6,077 nt of DNA from contig JABMQB010000630.1 of the NCBI GenBank assembly GCA_013203525.1, positions 1 through 6,077 of the forward strand, read 5' to 3'. The DNA is from Mariniphaga sp. (GTDB lineage: Bacteria > Bacteroidota > Bacteroidia > Bacteroidales > Prolixibacteraceae). Both the position numbers and the translations under genes were made by a program. This document shows positions 1-5,903 of the stretch, piece after piece (position 1 is the first letter of the stretch; each line of letters starts with the position of its first letter). A model generated the notes under the pieces. The model saw nothing but the letters and a program-made list of their open reading frames with translations. It ran no database searches and had not been told where the DNA came from.

Positions 1-72
1 AAGCTGGTCGAGCAACTGTTTGGATCCGAAAAGGTAGCCGAGGTTAACAGCGGCATGGCGGCTAAAATATGA
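1..72 (+). CDS. C-terminal end of an unidentified protein (5' end outside window)
   Basis: Reading from base 1, 23 sense codons are open and end in TGA at 70-72, giving a C-terminus that finishes in NSGMAAKI. I do not recognise the family from so short a tail. Support for coding is the open frame, the natural stop, and a base composition clearly richer in G+C (about half) than the AT-rich DNA that follows, suggesting the gene has a different history or stronger codon selection than its neighbours. It points toward the cassette-like region on the same strand. The stop is followed about 30 bases later by the perfect hairpin at 103-127, which could serve as its transcript end. The frame could be fortuitous, but the abrupt compositional change at the stop argues against that. 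Confidence 0.5.
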   Translation, partial: KLVEQLFGSEKVAEVNSGMAAKI

Positions 73-86
73 GTTGTACAAAAGAA

Positions 87-147
87 ATATATACAATGGT
101 GTTTATACCACCATTTTGGTGGTATAAGAACAATAGGATATATACAA
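87..147. repeat. Direct repeat ATATATACAA flanking a hairpin
   Basis: The ten-base word ATATATACAA occurs at 87-96 and again at 138-147, one copy on each side of the perfect hairpin at 103-127. Because ATATAT is self-complementary, the two copies can also pair with each other, placing the hairpin at the tip of a longer folded structure. The second copy runs into the GTTAGCAAC boundary at 150. This fits a folded recombination site, but the repeat is AT-rich and short, so chance is possible. Confidence 0.45.
103..127. repeat. Perfect 11-bp inverted repeat (hairpin), loop TTT
   Basis: TTATACCACCA (103-113) and TGGTGGTATAA (117-127) are exact reverse complements separated by TTT. The stem is strong for this AT-rich context because of its central CCACC/GGTGG block. 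No run of T follows on the + strand (the next bases are GAACAATAGG), and read from the - strand the following bases are also mixed, so it is not a canonical intrinsic terminator. It may end transcription of the upstream gene by a less usual route, protect an mRNA 3' end, or be the apical part of an attC-like site that ends near 150-156. Confidence 0.75.
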
Positions 148-149
148 AC

Positions 150-158
150 GTTAGCAAC
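150..158. repeat. Left boundary word of hydrolase unit, GTTAGCAAC
   Basis: GTTAGCAAC at 150-158 is the exact reverse complement of GTTGCTAAC at 1053-1061. The pair brackets the hydrolase gene, 17 bases before its ATG and 4 bases after its original stop. If these are integron cassette ends, GTTAGCA is the core site (consensus GTTRRRY, deviating in its last two bases) and TGCTAAC the matching inverse core of the same cassette. Confidence 0.45.
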
Positions 159-175
159 AATTAAAACTTAATAAT

Positions 176-1048
176 ATGAAAAATTCAATTAAACTATTGA
201 TTCTGCTTTTTAGCATTACTACATGTAGTATTTCTAATGCTCAAATTCAAATGAATTTTGATTTTGATACGCCATATGGTAATAATGAATCTGTTGGGAA
301 ATATGCAAATGTTAATGGAATTAGGATGTATTATGAAGAATATGGAGAAGGAGAACCTATGTTTTTAATTCATGCTAACGGTAGTGATATAAAATCGATG
401 GGAAATCAGATAGATTATTTTAAAAGCAAATACAGGGTGATTATTGCAGACAGCCGAGGGCATGGAAAATCAGAATTAAACACAGACTCTCTGACCTATA
501 TTCAAATTGCAAAGGATTGGGCGGAATTGGCAAATCAATTAAGTATCGATTCTGTCCATATAATTGGATGGAGTGATGGTGGAAATATAGGCCTGTTAAT
601 GGGAATCAATCACCCTAATAAAGTAAAAAAAATAGTAACAATGGGCTCAAATTTGCGCCCAGACTCCACTGCTTTATATCCTTTTATAATAAATTATATA
701 AAGAAATCACAACAGCAGGTTGAAGCTATGATCCAAGCAAATGACACAACTCAAAAATGGATTTTATTAAAACAACATCTTGGTCTAATGGCCTATCAAC
801 CCAACATTTCAAAGTCTGATTTATCAAAAATTAAAGTGCCGGTATTAATAATTGCAGGTGATAAAGACGTAATTAGAGAAGAACATAGTGTTGAAATATA
901 TCAGGACATTAGAAAAGCATAACTTTGTATACTTCCAGGAGAAACACATTTTACGCCTGCGTCAAATCCTGATGTCTTCAATAAAATTGTTGAAGAGTTT
1001 ATTGTTGAACCATTTAGTAGGCCAGATTCAGATTTTACAAAATGGTAA
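176..1048 (+). pseudogene. Exported alpha/beta hydrolase, interrupted by an in-frame TAA
   Basis: The frame starts at ATG 176 and would encode about 290 residues, but TAA at 920-922 stops it after 248. The same frame then stays open to TAA 1046-1048 and clearly continues the family, so this is a single nonsense codon, not a frameshift. Residues 1-22 form a signal peptide ending near SNA. The fold follows: oxyanion-loop region around HANGS (66-70), DSRGHGKS (92-99), nucleophile elbow GWSDGG with Ser133, and AGDKD with the likely acid Asp231. The catalytic His of PGETHF (codon 258, bases 947-949) lies after the stop, so the truncated product should lack a complete Ser-Asp-His triad. CAA (Gln) to TAA is the simplest origin. 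The substrate is unknown; the family covers esterases, lipases and related periplasmic hydrolases. No promoter or Shine-Dalgarno sequence is evident, and the gene is bracketed by complementary 9-base words, as a mobile cassette would be. A sequencing error at 920 is the main alternative. Confidence 0.85.
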
Positions 1049-1052
1049 AATA

Positions 1053-1109
1053 GTTGCTAACAAAAAAATATAAAGCATTAAAACGCATTATATTTTAGGC
1101 GTTGTGCGT
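1053..1109 (+). repeat. attC-like recombination site between hydrolase and flavodoxin genes
   Basis: The site begins with TGCTAAC (1055-1061, inverse core, consensus RYYYAAC) and ends with GTTGTGC (1101-1107, core, consensus GTTRRRY with one deviation). Between them AAAATATAA (1065-1073) and TTATATTTT (1088-1096) are exact reverse complements that can form a 9-bp stem, and AACGC (1082-1086) matches GCGTT (1099-1103). In the array the two outer cores do not match each other beyond AAC/GTT. Instead each matches the far end of its own gene unit, as expected for adjacent integron cassettes. About 53 bases is at the short end for attC. It could instead be an unrelated structured spacer or terminator. 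No integrase is in the window. Confidence 0.4.
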
Positions 1110-1139
1110 CATGCTATGACGACTGAGGATATTTATATC
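1107..1139 (+). repeat. Two small hairpins in the flavodoxin leader
   Basis: CGTCAT (1107-1112) and ATGACG (1116-1121) form a perfect 6-bp stem around GCT. Directly after it, GATA(T) at 1128-1132 and (A)TATC at 1135-1139 form a second, weaker stem. Both lie between the attC-like core at 1101 and the flavodoxin ATG at 1151. They could affect mRNA stability or translation of the following gene, or simply be part of the recombination-site structure. No T-run follows, so a terminator is unlikely. Confidence 0.4.
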
Positions 1140-1150
1140 ATACAAATAAA

Positions 1151-1690
1151 ATGAAAACAATTGTAGTTTATTATTCAAACAAAGGCAGCAATAAATACTT
1201 AGCCGAAAGAATTTCAAAAAGTTTATCATGTGAAATAGAAGAAATCAAGCCACGGCTGAATATTTTTCTTCTGTTTTTAATGAACATTCATTTAGGTATC
1301 AAGCCCCTGAAAAACAATATTAAAGAATATGATAAAGTAATTTTATGCGGACCAATATGGATGGGTAAGTTTATTCCACCTCTTCGTAGTTTTATAAAAA
1401 AGTATTTTTTTAAAATCAATAAATTGATTTTTGTTACTTGTTGCGGTAGTACTAATGCAAAGAAAGATGAAAAATTCGGACACGGTTTGGTTTTCAAAGA
1501 AGTAGAAAACATACTTAAAGATAAATGTATTCTTTGTCAGGCATTTCCGGTTAGCCTGGTTTTACCCGATGATAAAAAAGAAGATACTAATGCATTTATG
1601 AAAACTCATTTGAATGATGAAAATTTCAAAGGTGAAATACAAGTACTATATGAAAATTTTATAAGAAATGTCATTGAAACTAATAGTTAA
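1151..1690 (+). CDS. Flavodoxin-like protein
   Basis: This 179-residue cytoplasmic protein has the flavodoxin fold signature. A first beta strand (KTIVVYYS) leads into a phosphate-binding loop SNKGSNKYLA (9-18) resembling the (S/T)xxGxT loop that holds FMN phosphate. GPIWMGKFIPP (67-77) matches the second flavin loop, and VTCCGST (95-101) the strand and loop that follow. Residues 36-50 (hydrophobic, LNIFLLFLMNIHLG) occupy the variable stretch after strand two and are not a convincing membrane segment. Proteins of this type bind FMN and carry electrons or act as small NAD(P)H-quinone or disulfide reductases; the partner cannot be told here. Length is normal for a long-chain flavodoxin-domain protein. 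The start at 1151 is the first ATG and gives the strand directly. The gene stands alone, without visible promoter or Shine-Dalgarno site, between two attC-like elements, with the complementary words TTGTGCGT (1102-1109) and ACGCACAA (1765-1772) on either side. It appears intact. Confidence 0.85.
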   Translation: MKTIVVYYSNKGSNKYLAERISKSLSCEIEEIKPRLNIFLLFLMNIHLGIKPLKNNIKEYDKVILCGPIWMGKFIPPLRSFIKKYFFKINKLIFVTCCGSTNAKKDEKFGHGLVFKEVENILKDKCILCQAFPVSLVLPDDKKEDTNAFMKTHLNDENFKGEIQVLYENFIRNVIETNS

Positions 1691-1758
1691 TAATGAAATT
1701 ATGAGTTTTTGTAATGCCATGAATATCCGGAAATATTTAAGACTGATGATGAAAATAA

Positions 1759-1860
1759 GCACGAACGCACAATAAAGTGTATATGTATGCGGGTGGGCTG
1801 CTAATCCAGCCACAGTACTTTGTTGCAACACCGCCAGTTGGAGCTTTGGCTAAACATTGT
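1759..1860. repeat. Structured, G+C-richer element after the flavodoxin gene (degenerate attC-like)
   Basis: This non-coding stretch is visibly richer in G+C than the DNA around it. ACGCACAA (1765-1772) is the reverse complement of TTGTGCGT (1102-1109) at the left end of the flavodoxin unit, so GCACAAT (1767-1773) would be the inverse core, with T in place of the final C of RYYYAAC. Inside it, GTGGGCTG (1793-1800) pairs with CAGCCAC (1807-1813) apart from one bulged G, and TGTTGCAACA (1821-1830) is a perfect palindrome. The right-hand core is unclear; GTTGGAG (1837-1843) or a mutated copy near ACATTGT (1854-1860) are candidates. A frame reading across it on the - strand (1831-1646) looks accidental. 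Confidence 0.35.
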
Positions 1861-1910
1861 AATAAATTAACAAATCTTGTAAACTAACAGTCGGATAAAA
1901 ATAATATTTG
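1857..1910 (+). promoter_or_regulatory. Possible Bacteroidota-type promoter for the sensor kinase
   Basis: TTG at 1877-1879 and TAATATTTG at 1902-1910 are spaced 22 bases apart. They approximate the Bacteroidota -33 (TTTG/TTG) and -7 (TAnnTTTG) elements, with one extra base inside the -7 box. A start near 1916-1920 would leave a leader of about 40 bases before the ATG at 1957. TTGTAA also occurs twice, at 1857-1862 and 1877-1882, exactly 20 bases apart, each followed by a TAACA word (1868-1872, 1885-1889). This could be an operator for a dimer or simply AT-rich chance. It is the only promoter-like match I see ahead of the kinase. Confidence 0.3.
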
Positions 1911-1956
1911 CCTGAAATAGTAAAAATAACTAGCTTGGTTGTCAATTCAGGAAACT

Positions 1957-4900
1957 ATGAAGCGAACCATCAATATATTACTTTTCAGTTTTATACTATT
2001 AAACAACGTTTATTCTCAACAATATAGTTTTTCGAATTATTCAATAAACGATGGCCTTTCGCAAAGTGTAGTTAATTGTATATTACAGGATTCAAGAGGT
2101 TATATCTGGATGGGTACACAGAATGGGCTAAACCGTTTTAATGGTGAAACATTTGATATTTATAGTTATAATCCCAATGATTCAAATTCAATATCGAACA
2201 ATTGGATTTATGCCATTGCAGAAGATTTGAATGGAAATTTATGGATAGGCACCAAAGGAGGATTAAATAAATACCTGGTTAAAAAAAACAAATTTGAACG
2301 AATCGAATATCAAACAAATTTTACCTATGATATTACCCGGTATTGTTATGATGTTATTTGCCTGACAGATGGAAGTATTTTAATAAATACCCCTCCGGTT
2401 ATTTCTATTTATGATCAGAAGAAAAAAAGCTTTTCACATTTTCAAAGTAACCTGGAATACGACAGAGCAGTAAAAGATGTTAAACTTCCGGTAATGGAAG
2501 ATAATGATGGCAATATTTGGATAGGCTCAACAAAAGGATTAGCTGAATTTTCGCTTCAAACAAAAAAATTCAACTACTATTCATTTATAAATAAAAGTGG
2601 TAATTTAATTGAGGATGTAAATACTACTGCAATCTATAAAGATAAAAAAGGAATGCTGTGGGTTGGAACAACGTCAGGATTGTTCAATTATAATTCGAAA
2701 GAAAACCTATTTGAAGAATCTCAATTAACCTTTGATCCGGCTGAAAATTTTTCATTTGACAACAGTTATATCAGAACAATTCTGGAAGATAAAAACGGAA
2801 AACTGTTTTTTGGTACCGAAGGCAATGGTTTATATGTTCTTTCGCAGTCATCCGAAAAACCCATGATTCAAAACTACACATCTGAGAACAGTGATATTTG
2901 CTATAACCTTGTACAATCACTAATTATTGATATGTCAGAAAATCTTTGGATTGGAACCTTAAATGGATTAAGCAAAACCGATTTGAAGAAAAAAAAGTTT
3001 AATCTCTATAGAAACAGCAATTCACCAAACTCAATAAATCTGTTGGGAAATGTAATTGCATCATTACACAAAGACGAAAACGATATTTTATGGGTAGGAA
3101 ACTGGGGACACGGATTAAACCTGGTAAACCGGAAAACAAACGAAGTTGAACATTTTTCGACACAACTCACCGGGAACCACAGAATTCCAAACGACTTTGT
3201 CCATGTGATTTTTAAGGATAACGATAATCGTACCTGGTTGGGAACACGAGACGGAATACTCATTTATGATAAGCCAGGCAATAAATTTGTTCCTTACTAT
3301 GAGTATTTCAAAAATCCATCCTTACCAACCTTTGATCAGGTTCGGATCAACATGATTATTCAGGACAAATCTTCTAATTACTGGATAGGAACTCAGAATG
3401 GGCTTTATAAAATCGATTTAAAAAAATCGGCTGTTGAAATTTTTCAGAAAGAACTGGATATTAATCATCAGTTAAGTGCAAATTCAGTCTATTGTATACT
3501 TGAGGATTCTGATGGATTGATATGGATAGCAACTGTTAGCGGCTTAGATGTATACAACCCGGTTACAAAAGAAATAAAACATTTCCGGAAAGAAGTAAAC
3601 GGATTGAGCGATGATTTAATCATATCGCTTTGTGAAGATAGCAAAGGCAGAATATGGATTGGCACCAGTACATATTTGAATGTGTATAATAAAAAGGATT
3701 CCTCTTTTTCATTTTATTCACAGGAACATGGTTTGCCAAATAATAACATATTTGAAATTATTAAAGACGCAAATAAGGATCTCTGGTTTGGTACCGGTAA
3801 AGGACTATGTAAATTTGATGAAGAACAAAACACCTTTCACACTTTCACACTTGAAGATGGTTTACAAAGCCTTGAATTCAATTTACGAACAGCATATTTA
3901 TGCGACGATGGTGAAATATTAGTGGGAGGTATGAATGGCTTCAATTCTTTTTACCCCGACTCCATTACTAAAAATCCATACATACCCAATTTAGTTTTTA
4001 CCTCTTTTTATAAAACAGAAGGTACATCAAGAGAATATATTAATCTTGAAGAATCAGATAAAGTTGTTTTAAGGTATAATGTAACTTCATTCACCATTGA
4101 ATTTGCAGCGCTGGAATATACCAATCCACAAAAAAATAACTATGTGTATCAAATGAAAGGAATTTCTGAAGAATGGTTAGATATCGGAAATAGGAAATTT
4201 GTTCCGTTTTCAGGCCTTCAACCGGGGGAATATACTTTTAATGTGAAAGGTTCGAATAATGACCGCATATGGAATAATGAAGAAATAAGCATTGACATAG
4301 TCATTTTACCTCCCTGGTGGAGAAGTATTTATGCCTATACTGTTTACCTTGTTTTGATCGTTCTGGCGATAGTCGTTATTATAAAAATGCGTGAAAGAAA
4401 ATTAAAACACGATAAAAAGATTCTTGAACAGAAAGTACTTGAGAGAACACTTCAGATAGAGGAACAGAATCGCTTAATCATTTCACAAAATCAGAAATTG
4501 AATGAGCTGAATCATACAAAAGATAAGCTATTCTCGATTATTGGCCATGACCTTGGCAACCAGTTCAATATTATTATTGGCTTTTTAGATGTTTTGGTAA
4601 CTGACTTTAAAAAACTGGATGCCGGGAAAGTTGAATATCATTTAAATAACATTTATAATACCTCAAAGAGTGCCAATGATTTACTTGAAAATTTATTGAC
4701 ATGGGCCCGAATGCAGGAAAATTTAATACCGTATAATCCGGAGCCTTTTGATTTTCGAACAAGAATAAGAAAATCGATTAAATTTCTTGAAGGAGCTTAT
4801 ACCAAAAAGAACATAAAAATTGAAATAAAATCACACGAAGAAATAAGTATTTTCGCTGATGTTAATATGTGCTCCACAGTGTTTAGAAACTTGCTTGCCA

Positions 4901-5202
4901 ATGCAATAAAGTTTTCCCATGTAAATGGAAATATATCAATTTTGGCAACACAAAAAGACGATTTTTGTGAAATTACAGTGATTGATAACGGTGTTGGGAT
5001 ATCGCAAGAAAACGTCGGAAAAATATTCAGGATAGACAGCAAACATAAAACTCCGGGAACAAAAGGAGAAAAAGGATCAGGTTTAGGACTGATACTTTGC
5101 AAAGAATTTATAGAAAAAAACAACGGAGAAATACGGGTTGAAAGTGTAGTTGGAAAAGGCAGCAGGTTTATATTTACCTTACCAATAAAAAATTTATCAT
5201 AA
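1957..5202 (+). CDS. Membrane sensor histidine kinase with double beta-propeller and Y_Y_Y sensor
   Basis: I chose ATG 1957 because a signal peptide (KRTINILLFSFILLNNVYS) begins there; an upstream in-frame TTG at 1939 would add six residues before it. The product has 1081 residues. From about 20 to 675 lie fourteen propeller blades of the W-[IV]-G-T-x-x-G-L type (first Trp51). The third is degenerate (around 139) and the last lacks Trp (GGMNGF, near 655), giving two seven-bladed propellers. A Y_Y_Y domain follows (about 705-784), then PPWW (785-788), one transmembrane helix (791-809), a coiled coil (811-860), the H-box with phospho-acceptor His864 in IIGHDLGN, N-box NLLANA (Asn982), G1 DNGVGIS (Asp1010) and G2 GSGLGL (1040-1045). 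The sensor is periplasmic and the kinase cytoplasmic. The protein ends right after the HATPase domain, so it lacks the receiver and AraC domains of hybrid polysaccharide-utilisation regulators and must signal to a separate response regulator, none of which is in this window. Gly and Gln replace the commoner residues around HDLxNP. The ligand is unknown. Confidence 0.93.
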   Translation: MKRTINILLFSFILLNNVYSQQYSFSNYSINDGLSQSVVNCILQDSRGYIWMGTQNGLNRFNGETFDIYSYNPNDSNSISNNWIYAIAEDLNGNLWIGTKGGLNKYLVKKNKFERIEYQTNFTYDITRYCYDVICLTDGSILINTPPVISIYDQKKKSFSHFQSNLEYDRAVKDVKLPVMEDNDGNIWIGSTKGLAEFSLQTKKFNYYSFINKSGNLIEDVNTTAIYKDKKGMLWVGTTSGLFNYNSKENLFEESQLTFDPAENFSFDNSYIRTILEDKNGKLFFGTEGNGLYVLSQSSEKPMIQNYTSENSDICYNLVQSLIIDMSENLWIGTLNGLSKTDLKKKKFNLYRNSNSPNSINLLGNVIASLHKDENDILWVGNWGHGLNLVNRKTNEVEHFSTQLTGNHRIPNDFVHVIFKDNDNRTWLGTRDGILIYDKPGNKFVPYYEYFKNPSLPTFDQVRINMIIQDKSSNYWIGTQNGLYKIDLKKSAVEIFQKELDINHQLSANSVYCILEDSDGLIWIATVSGLDVYNPVTKEIKHFRKEVNGLSDDLIISLCEDSKGRIWIGTSTYLNVYNKKDSSFSFYSQEHGLPNNNIFEIIKDANKDLWFGTGKGLCKFDEEQNTFHTFTLEDGLQSLEFNLRTAYLCDDGEILVGGMNGFNSFYPDSITKNPYIPNLVFTSFYKTEGTSREYINLEESDKVVLRYNVTSFTIEFAALEYTNPQKNNYVYQMKGISEEWLDIGNRKFVPFSGLQPGEYTFNVKGSNNDRIWNNEEISIDIVILPPWWRSIYAYTVYLVLIVLAIVVIIKMRERKLKHDKKILEQKVLERTLQIEEQNRLIISQNQKLNELNHTKDKLFSIIGHDLGNQFNIIIGFLDVLVTDFKKLDAGKVEYHLNNIYNTSKSANDLLENLLTWARMQENLIPYNPEPFDFRTRIRKSIKFLEGAYTKKNIKIEIKSHEEISIFADVNMCSTVFRNLLANAIKFSHVNGNISILATQKDDFCEITVIDNGVGISQENVGKIFRIDSKHKTPGTKGEKGSGLGLILCKEFIEKNNGEIRVESVVGKGSRFIFTLPIKNLS

Positions 5203-5287
5203 ATATCATTAAAACATGAAGCATTAGGTCTCAATTTAAATGAGTCGCAATTCAATAAAGTTTTACTAACTTGGGTTATTTACATTA

Positions 5288-5416
5288 ATGAAGATTGATT
5301 TATTATCAACAGCAATTGGACGTTTATATGTAAAAATTGCAAAAGAACAGGGTCAATTATTGTCTTTTATCAAAAAGTGTGTGCAAATTTTAAATGACAA
5401 TTATTTTCTAAAATGA
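5288..5416 (+). CDS. Doubtful 42-residue open frame
   Basis: ATG 5288 to TGA 5414-5416 encodes a 42-residue basic peptide beginning MKIDLLSTAIGRLYVKIAK. I do not recognise a family. It lies in the 233-base gap between the kinase stop and the converging MarR gene, with no Shine-Dalgarno site and no clear promoter. The codons are ordinary for this AT-rich genome. It may be a remnant of a larger gene, a small protein, or chance. Apart from it, I see no gene or strong structure in 5203-5435. Confidence 0.15.
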   Translation: MKIDLLSTAIGRLYVKIAKEQGQLLSFIKKCVQILNDNYFLK

Positions 5417-5461
5417 GACAGGAAGAAAACAACCATTAACAACCACAGCTTACTTGTCTCA
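5414..5461 (-). terminator. Weak inverted repeat at the end of the MarR gene
   Basis: TGAGACA (5414-5420) and TGTCTCA (5455-5461) are exact 7-bp reverse complements with a 34-base loop that contains the MarR stop codon. Read on the - strand, the second arm is followed by TTTT, so a weak intrinsic terminator for the ferredoxin-MarR operon is possible. The long loop makes this uncertain. Confidence 0.25.
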
Positions 5462-5885
5462 CTTCCGCCATATTGCAAGTTAATTTCTTGAATAACCTGA
5501 GAAATTCTTCCCGTTCACTGGAAGTAAAATTTTTTAGTAACTTTTCGATATATGTGTCATTGGTGTAGTTGATGGTTCCACAAACCTGCCTGCCGTTTTC
5601 TGTAAGGTTGAGAATTGCCTTCCGCCTGTTTTCCTTGGGAATAACCCTATCGACCAAACTAATATTTACCAAACCTTCAACTGTCCGGCTAACCGTACTT
5701 TTATCAAGTGAAAGATTATTAGCAAGTTCGGAAATTGAAATTTTACTGTTTTTTTCTATTTCCAGTAAAGTATGGCATTGGGTTAAACTAATCCCGTTAC
5801 AGCACGATGCCGTGTTTTGAAAGAATATTTCTCGGTCAAAAATTCGTATTATTTCCCTGAGGTTTTGTATAAATTTTTTATCCAT
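5436..5885 (-). CDS. Cysteine-rich MarR-family transcriptional regulator
   Basis: This 149-residue protein has the usual MarR length and layout: an N-terminal dimerisation helix (3-24), a winged helix-turn-helix with ISELANNLSLDKSTVSRTVE (51-70) containing the recognition helix, a wing with DR...ENRRKAIL (79-92) and LTENGR (94-99), and a C-terminal dimerisation helix pair (105-142). It should bind a palindromic operator as a dimer, usually as a repressor of its own operon. It has seven cysteines: Cys28-Cys29, Cys37, Cys102, Cys137, and Cys147/Cys149 in a terminal SCGC. That clustering suggests sensing of a metal, a metalloid such as arsenite, or thiol redox state; this is inference, since no ligand is shown. 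The ATG lies 18 bases after the stop of the upstream ferredoxin gene, so the two are very probably co-transcribed, and the regulator is the last gene of the operon. Confidence 0.9.
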   Translation of the reverse strand: MDKKFIQNLREIIRIFDREIFFQNTASCCNGISLTQCHTLLEIEKNSKISISELANNLSLDKSTVSRTVEGLVNISLVDRVIPKENRRKAILNLTENGRQVCGTINYTNDTYIEKLLKNFTSSEREEFLRLFKKLTCNMAEVRQVSCGC

Positions 5886-5903
5886 GTTTTTATACTTTAA
5901 TTA

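Noticed and set aside
103..127. Canonical intrinsic terminator
   Set aside because: The stem is perfect, but no T-run follows on either strand, so only a non-standard terminator or another role is possible.
911..930. Frameshift as the cause of the hydrolase truncation
   Set aside because: Codons before and after TAA 920-922 are in the same frame, so a single base substitution suffices and no shift is needed.
888..1073. 61-codon + strand frame overlapping the end of the hydrolase
   Set aside because: It is in a different frame from the hydrolase, whose own frame continues through 1048 with clear family sequence; the alternative frame has no recognisable content.
1646..1831. 61-codon - strand frame across the flavodoxin end and spacer
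   Set aside because: It overlaps the flavodoxin 3' end and the structured spacer, has no family features, and its composition follows the element it crosses.
1939..1956. TTG at 1939 as start of the sensor kinase
   Set aside because: ATG at 1957 begins directly with the basic and hydrophobic part of a signal peptide; the six extra residues from TTG would add nothing and displace it.
4797..5255. 152-codon - strand frame antisense to the kinase HATPase domain
   Set aside because: It lies opposite an intact, motif-rich coding region and shows no recognisable protein features; it is a shadow of that gene.
5569..5820. 83-codon + strand frame antisense to the MarR gene
   Set aside because: The - strand frame has a complete MarR winged-helix; the + frame is its mirror and carries no family features.
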